Source of the DNA: Portulaca oleracea
Taxonomy: Eukaryota > Streptophyta > Magnoliopsida > Caryophyllales > Portulacaceae
DNA: 64,000 nt
NCBI GenBank assembly: GCA_029582165.1
Contig: CM055888.1
Span: 34,767,408 to 34,831,407, forward strand
Direction: 5' to 3'
Below the pieces are notes generated by a model. That model was not told the DNA's origin. It made no database searches and was given only the letters and a program-made list of their open reading frames with translations. The position numbers were made by a program, and so were the translations under genes. Below, in pieces: positions 56,214 to 64,000 of this stretch. Each line of letters begins with the position of its first letter. The stretch's first letter is position 1.

Positions 56214-57410
56214 TGGCTGAAAGACAAGATGATTCACCTCATACCCTTCTATCATATGTCATTCCATCATTGGGTACTTGAGGCAACCCGATCACTTTAC
56301 CACTATTACCACCCGACGTTGTGTTCGAGTTTAAACAATACTTACCTGAAGTCTTCTTAAGAAATCAGTTTCATGGAGACAAATCCGAGAGTCCTATTAC
56401 ACATGTCGATAAGTTTGAAGATCGAATTAGTTTCGTGTAAATTCCTGGCTTATCTTCAGAATTCATGAAATTGAAGTTCTTTCCTCTAACTCTTCGGGTA
56501 AAGCGAAGACATGGCTTCAAACGTGCCCTCCTAGCACTTATTCTTTATGGGAGGTACTTAAAAGAGATTTTACAGATTCTTCCCATCTAGCGAAACTTAT
56601 AGACTCCGACAAGTTATTATGTATTTCAAGCAAGAACCCGAATAGAAGCTTTTCGAGGCTTGAGGGAGATTCAAAGGTCTCCAATGCCAATGTCGACATC
56701 ACAATTTACCGGATTGGAAGCTACTTCAACATTTCTACCATGGGCTTCGTGATCCTCTTAGAAAATCGATTGACCGCGCATCCGGAGGGATGTTCCTTAA
56801 GAAAACCGCGGAGGAAGCCAACATTTTTCTACATGAACTATCTCAAAATGTACCCAATTGAGGAAGTGGCCAGAATTCAGGAGATGGGGATTATTCCTTG
56901 GAAGACAACCATACTATTAAGCTTCTAATGGCCACCATCCTTGATTTGCAAAAGAAGATGGTGGTTAATGAAATTTCCAACCAGTCGGAAGTAGCTCAAG
57001 GTATGTAAATCCCTGCATCCACTCCCGTTCCTAATATGCATACTTGTGAGTTGTGTTTTGATCCACATTCCGAGCATCACTGTACGGAGTTTAGTCGAGT
57101 AGAGCATGTGAATGTTATCTATTCATCATATTCCAACCAACTCTTCTCCCAATCTTATGAAGATCATGATCATAGTTATACTACGTTTATCAATCCTGTG
57201 TTCGACCCTATTTCTCAACCCTATGACCATCATTCGTGTATTCAAGAAGAGTTCTCACATCAATCTATCCCACAACCCCAACTTTCTCAACCATCCCAAG
57301 ATTCTATGGTAGAGAAGTTGAAACCCAATTGGCCCAAGTTGCTCAACAAATTTACCTTTCTCAACCCATTCAACCTCAACCTATTCAAGGGTGCAAGTTG
57401 ATGCTATTAC
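56214..57410 (+). pseudogene. gag: Athila B gag
   Basis: Heavily frameshifted. Pieces in order: LPPDVVFEFKQYLPEVF, ESPITHVDKFEDRISFV, FMKLKFFPLTL, FQARTR...FRGL (capsid), IRRDVP (SGG..LKKTAEEAN equivalent in another frame), then ORF 57,036-57,401 with the Cys/His segment CELCFDPHSEHHC and a Ser/Gln/Pro-rich tail. It ends with the equivalent of the AITLRSGKE block near 57,400. Confidence 0.82.
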
Positions 57411-58643
57411 CCTAAGGAGTGGAGGAGAATGTGGAAGAGGATAGACCTTTGGGAGAGAATGAGGGAGTTGTGGCGGATAGTACTGAAGAGGAGGACTTAG
57501 AAGTTGAGCAAGCTAGGGTTGAGGAGAAGGAGAATGATGTCATGGTTAATGATGACGAGAAGACGAAAAAGAGATGTTGGAAGAGAGGGTAGAACTTGAG
57601 AAAAAACGGGAGAAAGGGAAGGAAATCTTGAGGGAAGATGATCATGGAAACCCATTGGAGAAACCCGTTCCATATAGACCACCAGTACCTTTCCTTGAGA
57701 GATTGATTCAACATAAGGCAGAGGCAAAGTTTTTGCGATTTATTGATATGTTGATGAAACTTCAAGTTAATATACCTTTTCTGGATGCCATGTCAGAGGC
57801 TCCTTCATTCAAGAAAAATCTTAAGGACCTCTTGACAAACAAAAGGAGAATCAAAGAGTCGTCGACCGTTCATCTCACAATTAGTTGCAATGCTATTATA
57901 GGGAGTAAAACCCCCGAGAAACTTGCCGATCCTGGTAGTTTCTCCATACCATGCTTAATTGGTGATATGAGAATTGATAAAGCAGTATGTGATTTGGGGG
58001 CAAGTGTAAGTGTCATGCCACACTCGATATGTAAAAAGTTGAATCTCGATGATTTGACCCCTACATCTATAAACTTGCAACTTGCTGACCGAACTATTAG
58101 GAGGCCCTTGGAGATATAAAAAGACATCCCAGTTCAAGTGGGAAGCTTCCTTATCCCTTGTGACTTCGTTATTCTTGAGATGCATGAAGACTTGAATATT
58201 CTATCATTCTAGGTCGACCCTTCTTAGCCACTGCAGGAGCAATGATAAATGTAAAAGGAGGTCGTTTGTCTCTTCATATGGGGAGAGAACGCATGGATTT
58301 TGACCTTGATCCTTCGACAATGAACTCTCACAAGGAGTCACGTTTTAGGGTCAATGTAGTGGTTAGGATTATGGATGAGCACCAAGAGGAGCCGTGGTTA
58401 CTTGTTGTGGAACCAGATGATTGGGGTAAAGAAAATCACTCTAAGCCTTTTTATCTCAAGCTTTGTGAAGATGGATACAATTCTTGTGACGACTTCCTCA
58501 ACACCGTGCCTTTGAGGAAGGAGATTGCTTTGAGTGAAACATATATTGAGAGTATGAAAGTTAAAGGGACAGTTTTCATCAAAGGCCCGAGACCCGACAA
58601 ACCACCAAATATCAAGCCGAGGTTATCCCCTTATTCTATCTGA
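57411..58643 (+). pseudogene. pro: Athila B protease
   Basis: ORF 57,574-58,119: Glu/Lys-rich lead, PVPFLERLIQHKAEAKFLRFIDMLMKLQVNIPFLDAM, then CDLGASVSVMPHSICKKLNLDDL. A stop near 58,117 and a frameshift near 58,200 lead to ORF 58,242-58,643 (MINVKGGRLSLHMG, then SETYIESMKV, corresponding to DPYIECMEI in C). Similarity to C stops just before reverse transcriptase would begin. Confidence 0.88.
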
Positions 58644-58920
58644 CCTATTAAGTCTCCAAGGAGGTGTGCTCCGTACTTGCGCAAGAAAAGGAAGCAATGG
58701 AAAAGGAAGAAGAAACATTGGTGGAGTAAAATAAGGAAGCCATTACCCTTAACTCCTTTATGGTTGACTAGACCACCGGAGTATCGTTCCAGATCACTCT
58801 TGAGCTTTATTAAGATGTGTAGGAGAAAAAGGAAGAAGAGTTGGTAGAAAAAGCTAACCATGCTTCTCTCATGCAAACCGCGTCTTTCGAGAATCAAGTA
58901 AGTACATAGGTCAAGCTCGG
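58644..58920 (+). pseudogene. B basic C-terminal tail replacing pol
   Basis: Same frame as the last protease ORF, after one stop: a Lys/Arg/Trp-rich stretch with KKRKQWKRKKKHWWSK and, further on, CRRKRKKSW-stop-KKLTMLLSC. E has a closely matching RKKRIWWKKLTMFLSC just before its post-pol motif (minus strand, near 43,130-43,180). A conserved basic tail in two independent pol-less copies suggests an old, inherited structure. Function unknown; nucleic-acid binding is a guess. Confidence 0.6.
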
Positions 58921-60228
58921 GACCTGAAACAAGCGCTCTATGGGAGGCACCCCATATTTTTCATTGTTTCTCTTTTAGTTTTAAGTTTTTCATTTTCTTT
59001 TCTATTTTGTTCCTTTTTTTCCTTTCTGATTTTTCATGTTAGTTTTCCTTAGGTTTTCACTTTTTCTTGTCTTTTTGATTTTCTTTATTTCTTTATTTTG
59101 TATTTTTGAGGTATTAGTTCTAGAATTAAAATAAAAAAAAGCTTAAAAAAAAGAGAGGAAAAATGATGTGAAAAAGAGAAAAAGAGAAAGTGTTGAAAAA
59201 TAAAAAGAATTGTAGTTGAGAGTGAAGGAAAAGAAGAGTGAGTGAGTGAGGCTTTGAAAAGAATATGAGTGTTTAGAGAATTTGAGAATTAGAAAATTTT
59301 AGAGTTAAGTGTGAGGAAAGTATAGAAGAAATGAGTTTGGAAGGAAAGAAGCCTTAGGAGTCACATAAGTTTTGAAGTTTTGGAGGTGTTAAGGAGATGG
59401 CAGGAGCTGGTAGCAAGAGCTACCTAGCGCGTAGCACCCGCTACAGGAAGAAAACAACAGCAGGCAATTTCTCCAGTAGGACATCGCGACCGCGATATAG
59501 TCTGTAGCGCCCGCTACAGATAACTTCAAGTTTCCCTCCAGATCGAGGTAGCGTCCGCGACGAGCTCGCTCAGAAATTCTAGGTTTTCAGTGCGTCGCGC
59601 CCTCGACTAGACACTGTTTTGCAAATAATTCTGCCCTAAAATCCCGATTTCCTTTCTTTCTTCTCACTTCTTTTCTCACACACCCGACTCTCCCTCTCTC
59701 TCTTTGCCCTAGCAACCGCGACACTCTCACTCTCACACCCATTCTTCCATCTCCAACCTCAATTCCATCCTCTTTCTTTCTCCATTTTGCTGTTGGGAAC
59801 CCTAAATTCACCCAAAATCAGTTCAAGCGTGCAATTTCAGCAAGCAACTCGTCCTTCACAGCCAAGTGAGGTTATTCCTGGAGGTATTGCATGAAATTTA
59901 GTTTATATTCACTTGCATTGTGTTGGGTTGTTGCTTTGTGCTTGTCAGTACATATACATGCACACTTGCTTCGCTGAGCATTGAGCCACTGTGCACGCGA
60001 ATTGCTCTAAATTGGTCACTGCTCTCTGAGGTCCTTTAAAGTATTCAACTGTGCTGCTAAAGTTTAGTCTTCACAATCCACGATTGAGGTAACCATCTTC
60101 CATAGCTTGTCCATTCAGTTTTCAAAACTCACTTTGGTGTGTTCTTGTGCTTAGGATTTTTCAATTTCTTGAGTTAGGGCACTGTAGTGAGTTCTTTTGC
60201 TTCGTAAGATATGACATTTGGCTCAAAG
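58921..60228 (+). other. B: post-pol motif, low-complexity region, palindromic module and Y-rich leader
   Basis: Motif GACCTGAAACAAGCGCTC...GGGAGGCACCCC at 58,921-58,953. T-rich then purine-rich low-complexity sequence follows to 59,390. At 59,425-59,600 lie GTAGCACCCGCTACAG and TGTAGCGCCCGCTACAG words, then TTTTCAGTGCGTCG...CACTGTTTT, which resembles the LTR sequence just upstream of its TATA box. A C/T-rich leader (59,640-59,790) and donor-like GATTGAG|GTAACC (60,083-60,094) precede ORF2. Confidence 0.7.
59425..59600. repeat. B-family palindromic module upstream of ORF2
   Basis: Words GTAGCACCCGCTACA, CGCGACCGCGAT and TGTAGCGCCCGCTACA, shared with the U3 of the B and E LTRs. Confidence 0.75.
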
Positions 60229-60645
60229 ATGGGAAGGCACAAACGTTCTCGTGTTGAAGAACCTAATTCACCACCACCGGAATCATGCTCATCCGGAAAG
60301 GAGCGTTACAAAGCGCAACCGGCCACACTAATTCAGTGTGACCCAAGAGCAAAAGTGACTTTCCAGAGCGACACGCATAAACAACACTATGAGATGTTCT
60401 AAGCACGAAAGATCTATGCACCCGACCTTTACGATGCGGCGACGGTGGAAGCCGTTTATTGCAAACCAAGCGTCATGTACTTCATTCAAACCCTTGGGTG
60501 GTAGGTGTTCCTAACGATCGATGAATCGATCGTGGACCAACCTGTCCTTGAGTTTTTAAGCTTATTGATGGTTTACAAAGATGGAAAAGAGGATGCATAC
60601 TTTGAGTACCGAGTCGCCAACAAAGATAAGCAGTGCACCGTTTCA
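60229..60645 (+). pseudogene. Athila B ORF2, N-terminal fragment
   Basis: From ATG 60,229 (MGRHKRSRVEEPNSPPPE): basic cluster, YKAQPATLIQCDPRAKVTF, then after a TAA at 60,400 ARKIYAPDLYDAATVEAVYCKPS, after a TAG near 60,502 VFLTIDESIVDQPVLEFL, and YRVANKDKQCTV. Similarity to E stops there and the sequence jumps straight into the 3' untranslated region. The rest of ORF2, its acidic tract and coiled coil, and the internal PPT copy are deleted. Confidence 0.85.
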
Positions 60646-60794
60646 TCCACCTGGGCTACCAGGGGGTTTAAAGGGCTTGGTGCATATGCTAAATGCACTC
60701 GTTTCCTCCCACAACAAAGGAATTGGTGTTTAGTTTTAGGTAGTTTTTGTTTTGTTTTTGCTCGGGACGAGCAAAAGTTCAAGTGTGGGGGGAG
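60646..60794 (+). promoter_or_regulatory. B 3' end: stem-loop, hairpin and polypurine tract
   Basis: GTGCAT-ATGCTAA-ATGCAC stem-loop at 60,681-60,699; perfect TTTTGCTCG-GGA-CGAGCAAAA hairpin at 60,756-60,776; AAGTGTGGGGGGAG at 60,781-60,794 before the 3' LTR. Confidence 0.88.
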
Positions 60795-62288
60795 TGTTTA
60801 GGCCCGGTTTTAGGCCTAAATAACGCCTTTTGGCTTGCTAATTTTTCTCAATTCCAAGTCTTTTTCATCGTTTTTACTAGCTTTTTTAGTTATTTTGCAG
60901 GTTTTCTCACTTTTGGAGCAAAAACAACGAATTCGTGCTAAATCGAGGCTTTTTAGGGAATCCCGAGTGATTTCCCGAGCCAAGTCGGGCCGAGAGCCGA
61001 AGCGGAGATGACCAGGGAACATTTTCCCCCTATTTGAAGTAAGGGAGGGGCGTAGCACCCGCTACAACCCTTGTAGCGGGCGCTATAACCTAAAGAAAGA
61101 AGATAGGGAAAAAGGGGAAAGGAAGTCATCGCACCCGTGACTGGGAGGTCACAGCCGCAACTTAGCGCAAAACTGGAATTGCCTGGGCTGATTTCTCACC
61201 GTCACACTCACTACCTATGAGGTCGCGCCCGCGAACTACTGAATGTCAGCGCATATTTCTGGGCTAAAACGACAGTGTTTTATGTCACAAATAGGCCTTG
61301 TATATATACTCCAAGGGATGACTTTATCATTATCTAGTAGTTATCAAGTAGAAAATTAGGTTCTCATTGAGTATTTAGTGAGTTTTAAGGGTTTCATTAG
61401 ACAGAGATTAGTATAGATTAATATAGGGTTTAGTGGATTTTGGTTTGTATTGAAGATTTGAGGATTCAATCAATTGAGAGATTGTTGGATCATCATCTCC
61501 ATTGCTTTCCTTTGCTTATTCTCAGATTTTGAAAAGTATTATGTTCCCTTTAACTTCTCTTTTAATTGTCTTGCTTATTTGTTAATTGTTTTAGCTGTCT
61601 CTTAATTGCCCTTCAATTATTTTACTTGGATTTTGGTTGTTGATGTTAGAATTCATGCTTAGGGTTGGTTTTGATGTTGTTAGCTTTGTTTTGATGATGA
61701 TCAGTGGCTAGAAACCGTATGGGTTAGGGGGTATTTAAGGGAGTGAATGGGCGATTAGGTATGGGTTAGCAATTTTAGCGAGTAATTAGGTGCGAAATCA
61801 ATTTCTCACTAGCTCCTTTCCTTCCTACAAGTGGGATGTATTTGGGTCCGAAAGCTCCCGAATACATTCAACACTTGTCATGGAAGGTTGGAGTTGGGAT
61901 AGTTAATTCTCACCAACGAAAGTGGAAGGAGGTTAACTAGGGAATTCCGTTTCATTAAACCCCTCTGGGTCCATGGTGGACTTTGAGGTAGTTAATCTGG
62001 ACTATCCTCGAGAGAGGAAGCCCGGTAATGGAATCGCCACTTGATTCTCCCTCTTGTTATTCTCTTGTTGCAAAACCCATTTCCTCATTCCTGTTTGCAT
62101 CCTGAAAAGCCTTCGAAGCCCATTTGTTCCATCCTGACCCTTCCTTAGTTTATTTTTTGCGTGATCCTTTTCAACCTGTTTCTTTACCTTAGCGATCTTA
62201 ACCTAGTCATGACCTAGATTCTATGACCCAAGGCCCCTCGCTCGCTGAGAAGAACGATAAAAACTGGGTTGATACAAAACTCGTTACA
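60795..62288 (+). repeat. 3' LTR of B
   Basis: TGTTTAGGCCCGG to CTCGTTACA. Has one fewer 21 bp palindromic unit in U3 than the 5' LTR; TATA box at 61,300-61,310. Confidence 0.95.
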
Positions 62289-62293
62289 ACTAT

Positions 62294-63697
62294 CTTAGTG
62301 GTGTAAATATGCGTGCCGCAAATCTTTGGGCTAGGTTTAGTTGTTTGAGCCTTGTCTCGTGAATCCACATAGCCGAAAAGTATGGATTGATCATTTTTAT
62401 CGATCCTTTTATTCCCTGAGTGACTCCACAACTAGTTGCACCTCTATAATGTTTTTGACGTCTTGTTTGAGACTGCACTTTTGCATTGCACGCTATTACA
62501 AAGTGATTGAGGCATTCATTTTTATTTTTTTGTACTACATAGTCAAATAGCCTTCCTGATAATATTATTACTACCGCTCGTTACCCCCACCTAGCCTTTG
62601 ATTTCCTTTTGTTTTGTGATGAAACCCTGACAATAAAAGCCTCGGCCTATTACAATTCCTACCCCTTTGCCTTGCTTGGATGTTTATAGGAGTTCGTTGT
62701 TTTGAGGGCGATGATTGGCCCAGTGTTGGTATGAATGAATAAGTGATGGAAGGGGTATATGCTTTTGATGAGTTGGGCTGACTACATTCCCCGATTTTCA
62801 TATATTTTTAGCTTGATTAGTAGTGCTGTTCAACCAGTATGAATCTAGATCAAGGCTAAGTTTATACATTTGTGTTTCTTCTCCCTTTATCACCCACCAA
62901 AAAGAGAAGTAGAAAAATAGAACAAAAAGAAAAAAAAAAGAGAAATGAATTCCAAAGAACAGGGTGATTGAGGAGTCTTATTTGAGACTTGTGAAAGTCT
63001 TTGACCCGGTTGAGAAATTTGATGAGGTGTTTGTTCTTAATGAGGGAGCAAAGTGAGTTCCTTGCTTACATTCGGCAAGAGTGTGAGTTGAGAGCAGATT
63101 TTTGTTTTAAATCAATCCAAGCATGGCTCTTAAGCTCCTCATATCCAAAATTTACAATTCATTTCCCCTAACCTAAGCCTTGTTACAACCCTAAAAGTCC
63201 TCTTGATTGTCACGTGTGTGTTTGCATATTAGCAGTGGAGAGCGAGATTCTTAACAAGTCTGTGGTAGGTTGCCTCTTTTGGTCAGATAAGAGAATACCC
63301 ACTTAAATAAAAAAATTCGAGAGTTAGAGTATTTCCATATAACCATAAAAGTGAGGTTTGCTTGTCAACTGGCCTACGTCCGTAACCTACCGCGCATATT
63401 TGCATTCATCTTAAGGTTGTTGGCGGCTTTTCACATATATAGTACTTGTTCTCTTTCTTTGATTTCAAAAACTTCTTTCTCTCTATTTTGCGCTGATTTT
63501 GTTCTCTCCCTATCTAATCTTGGTGTTTACTTGATAGACTGATGTGTCTGATTGGTTAGCCTGAGGGGGCGTTTAACTGTATTTGTAACCCTAACGCTAA
63601 CCCGTTTTACTTCTTTTTCTTCTGTTTCTTTTTCCACCTTGAGTCTTTTTCTCTTTAGTTTGAGTCCTTCTTCTTTCCCTTCTGTTCTTGAGTCAGA
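62294..63697 (+). other. A: 3' untranslated region after B
   Basis: Only short ORFs without homology. A T/C-rich stretch (63,600-63,690) precedes the 3' signals. Confidence 0.65.
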
Positions 63698-63741
63698 CTT
63701 GCTTGAGGGCAGGCAAGAGCTAAGCATGGGGGGGGGGGGGG
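63698..63741 (+). promoter_or_regulatory. hairpin and 3' polypurine tract of A
   Basis: CTTGC-TTGAGGGCAG-GCAAG hairpin (63,698-63,717) followed by AGCTAAGCATG and a run of 14 G, just before the 3' LTR start at 63,745. Confidence 0.85.
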
Positions 63742-63744
63742 ATT

Positions 63745-64000
63745 TGATAAGTGTATATTTTATAGTATTTATTAGGACTCAAACGCGTACATTTCTTCAC
63801 TTGGTTATGTACCAAATTCTGTGATTTCTTCACTTGGTTTTAGAGATTGGTATGTTTTGCAGGTTAAAGGAAATCCCACTTTAAAGTTTGAATATTTGAA
63901 TAAAAAGTGGAGAAAATGAAAGAAAATGAGAAAAAGAATTGAAAGAGAAGGAAAGGAAAGGCAGAAGACGGCCCAGCCCAAAATAGGGCAGAGAGGCAAG
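63745..64000 (+). repeat. 3' LTR of A (partial, continues past the window)
   Basis: Matches the start of the A 5' LTR (15,549 onward): TGATAAGTGTATATTTTA, the GGAAATCCCACTTTAAAG block and the purine-rich stretch, ending at the window edge. Confidence 0.93.

Larger units (their letters stand above)
54526..62288 (+). mobile_element. Athila element B (pol-less), nested in A
   Basis: LTRs begin TGTTTAGGCCCGG and end CTCGTTACA, each 1,494 bp by coordinates although with compensating indels. TSD ACTAT (54,521-54,525; 62,289-62,293). tRNA-Asp primer site, gag, protease, basic tail, post-pol motif, truncated ORF2 and polypurine tract are present in order; reverse transcriptase, RNase H and integrase are absent. 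Confidence 0.95.
15549..64000 (+). mobile_element. Athila element A (outermost host of the nest; runs off the window end)
   Basis: Both LTRs begin TGATAAGTGTATATTTTA (15,549 and 63,745). The 5' LTR is followed by a tRNA-Asp-type primer site and an Athila gag-protease region; the 3' LTR is preceded by a hairpin and a long G tract. The internal region is split by E (19,179-51,869) and B (54,526-62,288). Without them A would be about 8 kb with gag, protease and ORF2 but no reverse transcriptase or integrase. The right end and target-site duplication lie outside the window (left flank ATGAC). Confidence 0.85.

Overview
The window is nuclear heterochromatin of a flowering plant, very likely pericentromeric. 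I find no intact host gene and no rRNA or tRNA gene. Almost all of it can be assigned to LTR retrotransposons (Tat, Athila and chromovirus lineages of Ty3/Gypsy) plus two small DNA transposons. The plant assignment rests on the Athila tRNA-Asp primer sites, the Tat archaeal-type RNase H and antisense ORF, and the CRM-like integrase tail. I cannot name the species.

Layout. (1) 1-15,548 is an old, broken Tat-lineage element, called G here. Positions 1-666 are the tandem-repeat 3' end of a neighbouring Tat copy that shares the LTR at 667. G then has gag (about 3,763-5,843), pol (5,844-9,478) and an antisense ORF downstream of pol. Three later insertions cut it: a Mutator-like element (2,622-3,592, 9-10 bp TSD), a hAT-like element (4,703-5,463, 8 bp TSD) and a 3.2 kb solo LTR H (10,159-13,401), which splits the antisense ORF. 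(2) 15,549 to beyond the window end is one Athila element, A, whose internal region is blown apart by nested insertions. E (minus-strand Athila, 19,179-51,869, TSD CCCCC) sits in A. D (gag-only Gypsy, 23,207-40,727, TSD GTCTA) sits in ORF2 of E. C (full-length Athila, 27,081-40,567, TSD ATTAC) sits in the 3' LTR of D. F (CRM-like chromovirus, 45,527-51,729, TSD ATATT) sits in the 5' LTR of E. B (Athila, 54,526-62,288, TSD ACTAT) sits in the 3' region of A. The deepest chain, A > E > D > C, is four levels, and each boundary except A's right end is set by terminal motifs plus a target-site duplication.

How the parts relate. C is the only Athila copy with reverse transcriptase and integrase. A, B and E keep LTRs, primer site, gag, protease, the downstream ORF2 and 3' signals but lack pol, with the loss ending at the same conserved post-pol motif. 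They look like non-autonomous Athila that would need proteins from an element like C. D is also pol-less. All coding regions carry stops or frameshifts, so nothing here looks active now.

The most interesting signals are non-coding and recur across the Athila copies. A hairpin plus polypurine tract lies before the 3' LTR, and a second copy lies between ORF2 and the 3' LTR, with the same family-specific purine word. A family-specific GC-rich palindromic word occurs both in the LTR and in the internal region upstream of ORF2. A GT-AG intron-like segment precedes ORF2. A stem-loop is conserved in the 3' UTR, and a motif is conserved just after pol. Together they suggest that Athila ORF2 may be a separate internal transcription unit; that is inference.
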